This document shows, piece by piece, positions 1-10,302 of a stretch of DNA of 34,758 bases. The DNA comes from Aquimarina muelleri DSM 19832 (GTDB lineage Bacteria > Bacteroidota > Bacteroidia > Flavobacteriales > Flavobacteriaceae): assembly GCF_000430665.1 (NCBI RefSeq), contig NZ_AUML01000027.1, positions 46,150-80,907 on the forward strand, given 5' to 3'. Within the stretch, counting starts at the first letter, position 1, and every line of letters starts with the position of its first letter. Made by a program: the position numbers and the translations under genes. The notes beneath the pieces were generated by a model. The model had not been told where the DNA came from. It worked only from the letters and a program-made list of their open reading frames with translations, and did no database searches.

Positions 1-62
1 TGAATTTGCATTCCTCAACCCTGAATTTGCATTCCTCAACCCTGAATTTGCATTCCTCAACC
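1..62. repeat. 21-bp tandem repeat, three copies at window edge
   Basis: The unit TGAATTTGCATTCCTCAACCC occurs at 1-21 and 22-42, and again at 43-62 without its last base. The copies match exactly. The array touches the window edge, so its full length is unknown. It is followed by a CTTCGCTTCGCTCAGG stretch. The units abut with no unique spacers, so it is a simple tandem array and not a CRISPR. Confidence 0.9.
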
Positions 63-302
63 TTCGCTTCGCTCAGGTTTTGGATATATTAGCAGAATGA
101 TATAAGCTTAAATCGACATATTTCTTAAGTTGATTCAACTGATTGACATCCTTATTATATTTATCATTTTTCGCTTCCCTTTGGCTAATTCACCAACAAA
201 AACGTCTCGACACATTTTTTTTACGTTACTCTTCAAAAATCACTCGACGAGACAAGGAAATTCAAAATACTTGAAATATGATATTTTCTACCATATTCTT
301 AT
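63..302. other. Intergenic stretch downstream of thiC, no gene seen
   Basis: About 240 AT-rich bases between the tandem repeat and the end of thiC. One plus-strand reading frame here (from about 130) has no recognisable composition and runs into the 3' end of thiC, so I treat it as chance. I found no convincing terminator, tRNA or promoter. No further thi gene follows thiC in this space. Confidence 0.6.
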
Positions 303-2183
<1,881 letters not shown>

Positions 2184-2320
2184 TTATATTTTTGAATTTA
2201 CCGCAATAAAAATTCTTTTTTCCTTTATGGTAAATTCAAAACATAATTAATTGGTATTAGAACTTTTTTTGATAGATATCTAACGATTAGTTTTGTGTAT
2301 GAATTTTTGTTGTTTTAAAA

Positions 2321-2521
2321 TCACCCTCCTTGTGTTGCTTGGATAATGGTTACCTGATCTTCTTGTTGTAAAAATGTTTTTTTCCAAGTTTCTTTAGAAA
2401 TAATTTGATTATTGATAGCTACAGCAATACCATTAGTAACCATATTTAATTGTTCTAAGAGGTTTTCTATAGAACTGTTTTCTGAAATGGATTGCAATTG
2501 ATTGTTAACGTTTATGGTCAT
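2321..2521 (-). CDS. thiS: Sulfur carrier protein ThiS
   Basis: A 66-residue ubiquitin-fold protein whose C-terminal Gly-Gly (ending QATQGG) is adenylated and then converted to a thiocarboxylate, which donates sulfur for the thiazole ring of thiamine. The start MTINVNN, the length and the terminal GG are all typical. It is the first gene after the TPP riboswitch at about 2605-2688 and is followed by thiC. Its usual partners (ThiF adenylyltransferase, ThiG synthase) are not in the window and would have to be elsewhere in the genome. Confidence 0.95.
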   Translation of the reverse strand: MTINVNNQLQSISENSSIENLLEQLNMVTNGIAVAINNQIISKETWKKTFLQQEDQVTIIQATQGG

Positions 2522-2604
2522 CTTTTTGATTTATTAATCCATAAACTTTAGGTAGCAATTACCTATTTTGAAGAAGAAATATCCCATATAAATTATGTGA
2601 TATT

Positions 2605-2688
2605 AACTTTTCCCTTCGTCGGTACTAACCGCATCAGGTTCAAAGGGTATTTCTCAGACCTAACCAAAGTTAAGATCACCCCTAAAGT
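2605..2688 (-). promoter_or_regulatory. TPP riboswitch (THI element) ahead of thiS-thiC
   Basis: On the minus strand the conserved pieces of the TPP aptamer appear in order: AGGGGTG at the 5' end, CTGAGAAATACCC, TGAACCTGATGCGGTTAG, and TACCGACGAAGGGAA. These are the P2/P3 sensor-helix and P4/P5 pyrophosphate-helix signatures. It lies about 85 bases upstream of the thiS ATG. Ligand binding should lower expression of thiS and thiC. The output (transcription or translation) is not clear: I see no strong U-tract terminator between aptamer and ATG. Confidence 0.95.
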
Positions 2689-2715
2689 TTATGTTATAAA
2701 AGTAATAAAAACTTA

Positions 2716-2756
2716 TACAAAAAGGAGATTAAAATTAATTTTAACCTCCTTTTGTA
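2716..2756 (-). terminator. Intrinsic terminator of the TonB receptor gene
   Basis: A near-perfect palindrome of about 41 bases: TACAAAAAGGAG at 2716-2727 pairs with CTCCTTTTGTA at 2746-2756, with an A/T-rich continuation of the stem inside. Read on the minus strand it begins one base after the receptor's stop codon and runs into TTTTTGTATAAGTTTTT. It insulates the receptor from the thiS-thiC unit downstream. Confidence 0.85.
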
Positions 2757-2757
2757 T

Positions 2758-4965
2758 TTAAAACTTTACTGTTGCTCCTACCAGAAAATTAATTCCTGCT
2801 TGCGGATAATATCCTGCTCCTTCTACTGTAGTAATGGTTCCGGGGGTTGTAAAATCATCATCGTATGTAAAAAAGTATCCATTAGATACATACTCTACAT
2901 CAAAAATATTATTAACCAACCCGGTAAGTACTATAGATTTAAAAACTGGGATATCTTTAATTTCATATACTATATTAAGGTCATTTATAAAAAAACTGTC
3001 TAGTTTAGAGGTTTTGCTATCGATATTCCCCATATATTGCTCTCCTACATATTTAGATAGTAATCCTATTTGAATATTTTTTATGGGCTGGTATATAAAC
3101 ATGTTACCTGCTACAACATTTGGTGAATATGAAATATTTGTATCTCCTAAATTAACCAAGTTACCATTTCTGGAGGTTATAAAATCTCTGTTTTTATTAG
3201 TACTAATGGCAATATTAGGTTTTACTATAAATTTATCTGTTAACGTTATATCTGCATCTACTTCGAGTCCTAAACGGTAACTCTCACCACTGGTAGCTCG
3301 TATTGGTGCTCCTACATCGTCTAAGGCTCCTGTTAACACTAATTGATCTTTATATCCCATATAATAAATATTAGTGTTTACTGTTATTTTATTTTTGGAG
3401 TACCTCCATCCAAATTCTATATCATTTAGTTTTTCGGCGGTGTCGATACCGTTTTCAAAATCATCTCTTCTAGGTTCTCTATTGGCAATCGCAAATGACA
3501 AATATGTACTATTAATTTCATTAATTTTGAAAGTTGCTCCAACTTTAGGGTTAAAGAACTGATAGGTTTTATCTACTACTAAAGGTTTTCTTTTAGAAGT
3601 AAGTCCTGATGTTTCATAGGATACAAACCTTCCTTGTAAATCTAAAAAAGCACTCCATTGGTGGTTGATCTTATAGGTACTTTTCCCAAAAATGGTAAAC
3701 TCATCTTTTTTTGCGTTTCCAAAATAATAACGATCTCGAATCTCTGATGTTCCTGTGTTTTGTGCCCATATTACTTCTCCAAAATGGTCTCCATCGTATC
3801 TACTATAAAATCCTCCAAAATCAATATCAATCGTCTTATTTTTATAGTTTGCACTTGCGTTTATAACATAAAAATCATTATCTAACCATCTACGACGTAT
3901 TAAATCCGTTGTATTAATGGTATCTCTTATAGCGACATTAGCACTATCTCTTACGGTTATAAAAGGCACAAAATCATAATCAGCAAAATCTTCATCTTCT
4001 TTATATTGCTCAAAGAATCCCCGGCCATAGGTGTAATTTAATCCTAAATTTGTTGACCAGTTATTGTTATATTTCTGATTCCAATGTAATTGATAGTGAT
4101 CTTGTTTGTAGTCATCTACTTCATTATCATAAAAAAGGGTATTTCCATTATCATCAGTATATTTCCCTGCTGAATTAAATGTTCTATTAGATTTTAAGGT
4201 TTTTTCATCGACACCGTTCCAGGATTGATATGTTACTTCATGCCCTCCAAACGTAATTGCCTTAATTAATGTATTATCATTTACATAAGATCCTTGTAAG
4301 AAATAAGATTTTAGATCCGAGGATGCTCTGTCTACATATCCATCTGATGCTATTGCAGATAATCGACCTGCTATTTCGATATTTTCATTAAGTAATCCTG
4401 TGCTAAATTTTACGTTGTGTTTTCTGGTTCCAAAAGACCCGATGGTATTAGATATTTCTGCATTAGCAGATTTTGCAACTGCATCTGTAAGTAAGTTTAA
4501 GCTGGCTCCAAATGCTCCTGAACCGTTGGTAGAAGTACCTACTCCTCGTTGTAATTGAAGGTTTTCTATGGAGGATGCAAAGTCAGGAAGATTTACCCAA
4601 AATGTACCCTGACTTTCTGAATCATTAAAAGGTATTCCGTTTAAGGTTACATTTACTCTAGAGGCATCACTACCTCTTACTCTAATATAGGTATACCCAA
4701 CTCCAGTTCCTGCATCTGTAGTGGTAACTACTCCTGGCAAATAGTTTAATAAAACAGGAATATCTTGCCCCAGATTACGTGTAGCTAATTCTTTTTTAGA
4801 TATATTAGAGTGTGTGATTGGCGAATCTGCTTCTACTCGAACGGATTTAACCAGAACTTCTTCTAGTTTTTCGACTTTAGTTTGAGTAGAATCTATTGGT
4901 TTTTCTTGAGCTATGACACCAAAACTCAATACCAAAAGTGCGATGGAAAATAGTATGTTTTTCAT
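2758..4965 (-). CDS. TonB-dependent outer-membrane receptor, probably for thiamine or a thiamine precursor
   Basis: Outer-membrane beta-barrel transporter of 735 residues that takes up its ligand using energy passed by TonB-ExbB-ExbD. Signal peptide at about 1-19 (MKNILFSIALLVLSFGVIA-Q), then a TonB-box-like EEVLVKSVRV near 36-45. The plug domain (about 50-160) includes YIRVRGSDASRVNVTLNGIPFND and IENLQLQRGVGTSTNGSGAFG. The rest is a barrel of alternating aromatic strands ending in phenylalanine (VGATVKF). There is no N-terminal carboxypeptidase-like domain, so it is not the SusC type. The TPP riboswitch upstream is the main evidence for substrate: THI-element-controlled TonB receptors in Bacteroidota are known as predicted thiamine transporters. 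Receptor class is certain; the ligand is inferred from regulation. Confidence 0.9.
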   Translation of the reverse strand: MKNILFSIALLVLSFGVIAQEKPIDSTQTKVEKLEEVLVKSVRVEADSPITHSNISKKELATRNLGQDIPVLLNYLPGVVTTTDAGTGVGYTYIRVRGSDASRVNVTLNGIPFNDSESQGTFWVNLPDFASSIENLQLQRGVGTSTNGSGAFGASLNLLTDAVAKSANAEISNTIGSFGTRKHNVKFSTGLLNENIEIAGRLSAIASDGYVDRASSDLKSYFLQGSYVNDNTLIKAITFGGHEVTYQSWNGVDEKTLKSNRTFNSAGKYTDDNGNTLFYDNEVDDYKQDHYQLHWNQKYNNNWSTNLGLNYTYGRGFFEQYKEDEDFADYDFVPFITVRDSANVAIRDTINTTDLIRRRWLDNDFYVINASANYKNKTIDIDFGGFYSRYDGDHFGEVIWAQNTGTSEIRDRYYFGNAKKDEFTIFGKSTYKINHQWSAFLDLQGRFVSYETSGLTSKRKPLVVDKTYQFFNPKVGATFKINEINSTYLSFAIANREPRRDDFENGIDTAEKLNDIEFGWRYSKNKITVNTNIYYMGYKDQLVLTGALDDVGAPIRATSGESYRLGLEVDADITLTDKFIVKPNIAISTNKNRDFITSRNGNLVNLGDTNISYSPNVVAGNMFIYQPIKNIQIGLLSKYVGEQYMGNIDSKTSKLDSFFINDLNIVYEIKDIPVFKSIVLTGLVNNIFDVEYVSNGYFFTYDDDFTTPGTITTVEGAGYYPQAGINFLVGATVKF

Positions 4966-5081
4966 TCGTAAAAATTAGTCACGAATAAAAGGGGTTATTA
5001 TTCTATATTAAATAATGGATTTAGAAAGCACAATAACATTGTTGTACTTCGCTATTTACATAAAATTCTTTTAAGTAACTA

Positions 5082-5162
5082 GCAATCCCTTGGCAACATT
5101 ACCTGCCCAGGTTCATTGGGTATGATCTCAGCTTCATCCTAGGATTTCGGCACCCCTTTGAG
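5082..5162 (-). promoter_or_regulatory. TPP riboswitch (THI element) ahead of the TonB receptor
   Basis: On the minus strand: AAAGGGGTGCCGAAAT, then GCTGAGATCATACCC, then GAACCTGGGCAGGTAATG, then TTGCCAAGGGATTGC. These are the ordered conserved blocks of the TPP aptamer, with a slightly different P4/P5 helix from the copy at 2605-2688. It ends about 115 bases before the receptor ATG. It links the receptor to thiamine supply. Confidence 0.93.
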
Positions 5163-5171
5163 ATTTGTGCG

Positions 5172-5179
5172 CAAAAATA
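5172..5179 (-). promoter_or_regulatory. Probable -7 box for the riboswitch-TonB receptor transcript
   Basis: Minus-strand TATTTTTG fits the Bacteroidota -7 consensus TAnnTTTG and lies about ten bases before the riboswitch, where a start site is needed. No good TTTG -33 element is seen at 17-23 bp, so this rests on the -7 box and its position. Confidence 0.5.
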
Positions 5180-5404
5180 CTCTCTTTTACCTATTTATGG
5201 TAACTTTATTACAATAAAATCTAAAGTTTATCTAGATTTTTCAGTTTTATAGCTTAGACCCTCTTTTAAAACTACACAAAACATTTAAGCTATAAAATAA
5301 AAAAGTAACTTCGTATTCAGGGATATATTTTTCAAAAAAAATTATTAATCATCAAGCAATGCTTTTTAATTTTTTAAGTTAATGAAGCTAGGTCAAATAA
5401 GATT
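5180..5404. other. Intergenic region between divergent TonB receptor and histidine kinase genes
   Basis: About 225 very AT-rich bases that must carry the promoters of the leftward receptor transcript and the rightward kinase gene. Apart from the leftward -7 box at 5172-5179 I see no clear TAnnTTTG box for the kinase; TATATTTTTC near 5322 is only a partial match. There is no RNA gene and no convincing reading frame. Confidence 0.5.
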
Positions 5405-7834
5405 ATGAAGAATACGAAAAGATCGGTTACTTTTAAAATAATAGCAGGCTATTTTCTTGCTGGTTTACTTGCAGTGACTGCTTTTTGGGTTATTTATCAA
5501 CAGATAAGTAACTATACTCAAATTGCAGAGATTAAAAATGAGAATAATCAAAAACTTTTTCTGGTTGGAGAAGCTATAACTGGTTTGTATGAGGCTGAAA
5601 GTCTAACACGTAATATCATACAAACTACGGATGTCTTTAAATTTGAAATATATAAAGCCAAAATAGATACTATACTGCTAACTATAAATGAAGTTTCTAA
5701 GATATCTGACGATACACTACAAACCCAGAAAATTGATAGTATCAAATACCTTATTGATAGCAAAAACGAAAATCTTGAAGAGCTTATTAAAATTTATGAA
5801 CAACGAAAACAAAAGGGCTTGTACGAAACTGCTATCGATGAGCTTAAAAAAATAAATAAAAGTTTTGATGGGTATACAGATTATGATATTCGATTTAAAA
5901 AATATGATCCACGAACTAGGAGAGCACTAATCAGTATATTAGAATATACTAAAAAAGATAATGCCAAAAGATTAACGAATCAAACTGTAGACTCATTGGC
6001 AACTTCTGTAAGACAGGTGCTTGCCGAGTTAGAAATCAAGGATAAAAAATACAAACGAGAAATATCTATGAAAGAAGATAATCTTCTTTCAAACGATCAA
6101 ATTATAACAAAACAGCTAAGAGATTTACTTGCTGCTATTGATCATAATGAAAGGAAGCAATATCTAGCTCGTCTTGAAGCTTCTAGCAGGATACTAGATA
6201 ATACCTCTAATATAATTTTAATAATTGCCTCGATTAGTTTATTAATCGCTGTTTTATTTCTTTTTTTAATTACTAAAGATATTTCTAAAAGTCAAAAATA
6301 TCGTAATGAATTAGAAGCTGAAAAAACGTACACCGAATCTCTTTTGAAAACACGAGAGTCTTTAATTAACACCGTTACTCACGATTTGCGTTCTCCATTA
6401 AATACTGTGATCGGATATTCGGATTTACTTGAAAGAACAGAACTAAATAATAAACAAAAGCATTATTTAGACCACCTTAAAAAATCCTCTGATTATATTT
6501 TACATTTAGTAAACGATCTTCTTGATCTATCAAAATTAGAAGCTGGTAAAATGGTAATTGAAGAACTTCCTTTTTCTCCAAAGAAGCTAATAGAAAGTAC
6601 TATATCTAGCGTTATTCCTATAAATGACAAGAAAAATCTCGATATAAAAATTATAATTGAGGATCCATTAAAGAAACAATATTTGGGAGACCCCTTTAGA
6701 CTAAAGCAAGTATTAATCAATTTAGTAAATAATGCTTACAAGTTTACAGATAAAGGGTCTATTACTATTCATAGTAAAATTACTGAAAATGGTTTATTAG
6801 AAAAACAATTAGTTGTTTCTGTAAAAGATACCGGGATAGGGATTACCAAAAAACAACAACAGTTTATTTTTGAAGAGTTTTCTCAAGGAGATGATAATAC
6901 CGAAAAAAGATATGGTGGTTTTGGTCTGGGACTTGCTATTACAAAAAAAATAATTAAACTTTTGAATGGTCGTATCGAACTAAATAGCACTCCAGGAGAA
7001 GGTAGTGAATTTATCTTCTACATACCAATTAAACGATCTAGTATATTAATTACTGATGAAGAACCTGAAAGTTTAAAAGTTCAGAGTTTTATCAATAAAA
7101 AGGTTTTGATTGTAGATGATGATCCTAGTCAACTATCATTAACAAGTGAAGTAGCTTCATTAGCTGGATTAACGTATGATATTTGTAAAAATGGTTTAGA
7201 AGCAGTATCCTTATTAGAAACCAACACATATAATCTGGTACTTACTGATATTCAGATGCCAAAAATGGATGGTTTCGAGTTATTAGAATCTATAAAAAAT
7301 AACACTCCCATATCTAACATACCTGTTATTGCTTTATCTGGAAGAACAGATACGTCTTTTTTAGAATATCAAAAAGCTGGATTTATAGCTAGTTTACAAA
7401 AGCCATATGCTCCTAAAGATTTAATTAATCTTATTGCTAAAGTACTTAATGTTGATCTAGCTGGCAAGGAAAATATCATAAGTGATAATGATTTTTCTGA
7501 TGATCCCTACTCTCTTAATGATTTAATGCTCTTTGCTCATGGGGATTCTGATTCTTTATATGCTATTTTAGATACTTTTTACAAAAGTACTATCGATAAT
7601 GTTAAGGATCTAAAATTAACAGTTCACAAAAAAGATACCGATTCTATTCAAAAAATTGCACATAAAATGCTTCCTATGTTTAAACAAATCAAAGCTAAAG
7701 AAGTTATCGCAACCTTAGAAAAACTAGAACACCCAGATTCTTATAATCTGGACAAAAAATCAATATTGTCTTTAACAAATAAAAGTATCACAGCAATAGA
7801 ACACTTAATGAAAAAACTGAAAACTGAAACTTAA
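5405..7834 (+). CDS. Hybrid sensor histidine kinase with receiver and Hpt domains
   Basis: Membrane-bound kinase of 809 residues with all phosphorelay modules in one chain. TM1 is at about 10-31 and TM2 at about 267-288, with about 235 residues between them as an extracytoplasmic, mostly helical sensor of unknown ligand. HisKA has THDLRSPLNTVIGYSDLL with phospho-acceptor His326. The ATPase domain has NLVNNAYKFTDKG (N box), DTGIGI and GFGLGLAIT (G boxes). A receiver starts near 566 (VLIVDDDPSQL), with phospho-acceptor Asp615 in LTDIQMPKMDG and a KPY lysine. A C-terminal Hpt-like domain has His753 in IAHKMLPMF, with proline where a small residue often sits. It converges with the sigma-54 activator gene, the two stop regions overlapping by 4 bp. 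That neighbour is a plausible but unproven output partner. Signal unknown. Confidence 0.93.
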   Translation: MKNTKRSVTFKIIAGYFLAGLLAVTAFWVIYQQISNYTQIAEIKNENNQKLFLVGEAITGLYEAESLTRNIIQTTDVFKFEIYKAKIDTILLTINEVSKISDDTLQTQKIDSIKYLIDSKNENLEELIKIYEQRKQKGLYETAIDELKKINKSFDGYTDYDIRFKKYDPRTRRALISILEYTKKDNAKRLTNQTVDSLATSVRQVLAELEIKDKKYKREISMKEDNLLSNDQIITKQLRDLLAAIDHNERKQYLARLEASSRILDNTSNIILIIASISLLIAVLFLFLITKDISKSQKYRNELEAEKTYTESLLKTRESLINTVTHDLRSPLNTVIGYSDLLERTELNNKQKHYLDHLKKSSDYILHLVNDLLDLSKLEAGKMVIEELPFSPKKLIESTISSVIPINDKKNLDIKIIIEDPLKKQYLGDPFRLKQVLINLVNNAYKFTDKGSITIHSKITENGLLEKQLVVSVKDTGIGITKKQQQFIFEEFSQGDDNTEKRYGGFGLGLAITKKIIKLLNGRIELNSTPGEGSEFIFYIPIKRSSILITDEEPESLKVQSFINKKVLIVDDDPSQLSLTSEVASLAGLTYDICKNGLEAVSLLETNTYNLVLTDIQMPKMDGFELLESIKNNTPISNIPVIALSGRTDTSFLEYQKAGFIASLQKPYAPKDLINLIAKVLNVDLAGKENIISDNDFSDDPYSLNDLMLFAHGDSDSLYAILDTFYKSTIDNVKDLKLTVHKKDTDSIQKIAHKMLPMFKQIKAKEVIATLEKLEHPDSYNLDKKSILSLTNKSITAIEHLMKKLKTET

Positions 7835-9189
7835 AGACTGATATCATATTGTTTCAATTTATTATATAGTGTTTTACGGTCTATAGAGAGCATTCTGGCG
7901 GCTTTAGCTTTATTACCGTTGGCTTTTTCTAATGCGTCCAGAATTAATTCTTGTTCATTTTGATTCTTAAACAACCCATACGTTTGTTTTGTATTATGAG
8001 ATGCATAAGCTATATCATTTGGTAAAACATCTAATACGATCATATCATTTTGAGAAAGAAGAACCGATCGTTTTACTATATTTTTTAATTCTCTTAAATT
8101 ACCTGGCCAGGTATATTTTTTAAAAGCTTCCAAGACTTCGTCTGTAAACCCTACAACATTTTTTTCGAGGTCTGTATTTGATTCTTCGAGAAAATGATTT
8201 GCAAAAAGCATCAAATCTTCGATCCTATCTTTAAATGGTGGTACTTTTATAGAAAACTCATTAAGTCTATGATACAAATCTTCTCTAAATTCGCCTTCCT
8301 TTACGGCATTACTTAGGTCTTCATTGGTTGCGACAATTACTCTTATATCTACTTCTATTTCTTTATTGCTTCCGACAGGTTTAATTTTACGTTCTTGAAG
8401 GGCTCTTAATAATTGAACTTGTAATTCATAGTTTAGATTCCCTATTTCATCCAAAAATAATGTTCCTCCATTTGCAGCTTCAAAATGACCTACTTTATCA
8501 TTTACTGCCCCAGTAAAAGATCCTTTTATATGACCAAAAAACTCACTGGATGCCAATTCTTTAGGTATCGCTCCACAGTCTACTGCAATAAAAGGTTTAT
8601 CTGCTCTTTTACTAGCTTTATGAATACTACTTGCTACATATTCTTTACCCGTACCACTATCTCCTATTACTAATACAGACATACGGGTAGGAGCCACTAA
8701 TGCTACATATTCGTTAAGTTTTTTAGAAGCATCACTAACTCCTCTTACAAAAGAATCATTAGTCTTTTTGGGCGTTATTGCAGGAGAGGCATGTACTCTT
8801 TTTTCATTATTTTCTTTCTCTGAAGGACTTGTAAAAGATAATGCTTTTTCTATAGTATCCAGAATTTTATCTGGATTAAATGGCTTAGAGACATAATCAA
8901 AAGCTCCTTGTTTAATAGCATTAACTGCCATATCAATCTCTGCATAACCAGTCATGATAATTACTTGAGTTTTTGTATTATTCCTTAAAATTTCATCTAA
9001 CAAAGCAATACCATCATTATCTGGCAATCTCACATCTGTAAGCACAAGATCAAATACTTCTTGTTTAATTTTCGGGATGGCTTCATTACCCGAATATGCT
9101 GTAGAAACCTCATAATCTTTCTTTTGTAAAAAAGTTTTAAGCATTGTACAAAAAGCAACATCATCCTCTACAATAAGTATCTTAGACAT
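7831..9189 (-). CDS. NtrC-family sigma-54-dependent response regulator
   Basis: DNA-binding transcription activator of 452 residues. The N-terminal receiver has phospho-acceptor Asp52 (LVLTDVRLPDNDG), acidic pocket VEDD and a conserved KPF lysine. The central AAA+ domain (about 145-380) has Walker A GDSGTGKEYV, Walker B GGTLFLDEIGNL, an arginine-finger region FREDLYHRLNEF and PGNLRELKN. The sigma-54 contact loop reads GSFTGA rather than the usual GAFTGA, a conservative change. The Fis-type helix-turn-helix at the C-terminus is KAKAARMLSIDRKTLYNKL. Phosphorylation should drive oligomerisation and open-complex formation with RpoN. The gene faces the hybrid kinase tail to tail, overlapping by TTAA at 7831-7834. 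Confidence 0.95.
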   Translation of the reverse strand: MSKILIVEDDVAFCTMLKTFLQKKDYEVSTAYSGNEAIPKIKQEVFDLVLTDVRLPDNDGIALLDEILRNNTKTQVIIMTGYAEIDMAVNAIKQGAFDYVSKPFNPDKILDTIEKALSFTSPSEKENNEKRVHASPAITPKKTNDSFVRGVSDASKKLNEYVALVAPTRMSVLVIGDSGTGKEYVASSIHKASKRADKPFIAVDCGAIPKELASSEFFGHIKGSFTGAVNDKVGHFEAANGGTLFLDEIGNLNYELQVQLLRALQERKIKPVGSNKEIEVDIRVIVATNEDLSNAVKEGEFREDLYHRLNEFSIKVPPFKDRIEDLMLFANHFLEESNTDLEKNVVGFTDEVLEAFKKYTWPGNLRELKNIVKRSVLLSQNDMIVLDVLPNDIAYASHNTKQTYGLFKNQNEQELILDALEKANGNKAKAARMLSIDRKTLYNKLKQYDISL

Positions 9190-9270
9190 ATTTTAATTAT
9201 TTATTATCTTTTTTAAAAAAGCTATTGTATAAAATTACAATATAAAATATTTAGTTAGAATAAAAACATA

Positions 9271-9304
9271 AAAAAAGAGACTCTTGGGATTGAGTCTCTT
9301 TTTT
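9271..9304. terminator. Strong bidirectional intrinsic terminator
   Basis: AAAAAAGAGACTC at 9271-9283 pairs perfectly with GAGTCTCTTTTTT at 9292-9304 around an 8-base loop. A-tract on one side and T-tract on the other let it work in both directions. It most directly serves the leftward gene at 9367-9702 and separates it from the response-regulator gene. Confidence 0.9.
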
Positions 9305-9366
9305 AGCACTAAACAACTTTATATCGTTCTTGGTTGCAAAACGATATCCTTTTTCTACCCCTAGAT

Positions 9367-9702
9367 TTAAGATTTATTGTCGTTTGGCTTTATCCATTTG
9401 CCATTAGTGCTTGCAAATACAACTTTTGTGTTTTCGTTTTTATCTTTTAGGATAATCTTATATGTATTATCCTTTGACATGTATGCTTTTACAATTCGTA
9501 ACTTTTCATAATCTTTTGCTGCCGCTTCTTGAATAGGCAATGGCAGTTCTACAATATTTATCTCAGTATATTCTTGTAATTCGTGATCATAATCCCAAAA
9601 TTCATAACTATCACTAAGAGATGCTAATTCATCTTGACCTAGAGCACCCTGAGCCGAAAAAATACTTACTATAATTCCTATTATCATTGGTAACTTTTTC
9701 AT
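9367..9702 (-). CDS. Small secreted protein, PepSY-like fold suspected
   Basis: Not recognised with certainty. I chose the ATG at 9702 (111 residues) because it begins a clean signal peptide, MKKLPMIIGIIVSIFSAQGALG, followed by the mature start QDELASLSD. The longer in-frame version adds 23 polar residues before it. The mature part has the pattern of small periplasmic proteins of Bacteroidota with PepSY-like repeats: a 'LP.PIQEAA..DY' helix, then 'KLRIVKAYMSKDNTYKIILKD' and 'VVFASTNGKWIK' strands. Function unknown. It is a single-gene unit with a strong terminator just downstream. Confidence 0.65.
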   Translation of the reverse strand: MKKLPMIIGIIVSIFSAQGALGQDELASLSDSYEFWDYDHELQEYTEINIVELPLPIQEAAAKDYEKLRIVKAYMSKDNTYKIILKDKNENTKVVFASTNGKWIKPNDNKS

Positions 9703-9900
9703 TGGGTTACTGGTAAACTTATTTCTACGATTAGATAAATAGTAATAATTGTTCCAAAGACAAAAAATCATTTTTTAATATTATAAATAAATGATTTTCA
9801 GTGTATTAAAAGTTATAGTGTATTTTAAAAAACGTGTTATAAAATGTAGAATCCTCACAAAGATGTAGAAATATTACACGTTTTAAGGTTTACAACTATT

Positions 9901-10302
9901 TTATTCGAAAGGTTTTCTTCTATTTGCCTTCTTTATGGCATGTTTTTGCTTTGTATTCAATCTCTTTTGAATAGCATTTCTGGATGGTTTTGTTGGTTTT
10001 CTTTTTTTAGGAATATAGAGGTTAGCCTTAAGAATATCTAAAAGTTTCTTAATCACTAATCCTTTATTTTTATGTTGACTTCTACTATCGCTACATTGCA
10101 GGAGCAGAACTCCTGATTTAGTTACTCTGGAGGATAATTTTTGGCACAATCGAATTTTCTCATCCTTTGTTAAACCTAAAGATTCAACTATATTAAAAGT
10201 AAGTTCTATTTTTGAAGATACTTTATTAACATGTTGCCCACCTGCTCCTGAGCTTCGAACAGCTTTAAACTTTAATTCATTTATAACAACAGCGGTGTTC
10301 AC
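9901..10302 (-). CDS. arfB: ArfB-like peptidyl-tRNA hydrolase (ribosome rescue)
   Basis: 133-residue protein with the class-I release factor catalytic domain but no codon-recognition domain. The GGQ motif at residues 21-23 sits in RSSGAGGQHVNKVSSKIEL, which matches YaeJ/ArfB. The C-terminal tail is strongly basic (KKRKPTKPSRNAIQKRLNTK, then KKANRRK), as in ArfB, where it enters the empty mRNA channel of stalled ribosomes. The start is a GTG at 10302 overlapping the stop of the upstream DUF4301 gene as GTGA, which points to translational coupling. Last gene of the leftward operon that begins near 13300. Confidence 0.9.
   Translation of the reverse strand: MNTAVVINELKFKAVRSSGAGGQHVNKVSSKIELTFNIVESLGLTKDEKIRLCQKLSSRVTKSGVLLLQCSDSRSQHKNKGLVIKKLLDILKANLYIPKKRKPTKPSRNAIQKRLNTKQKHAIKKANRRKPFE

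Noticed and set aside
1..62. CRISPR array
   Set aside because: The 21-bp units abut directly with no unique spacers, and no cas genes are in the window.
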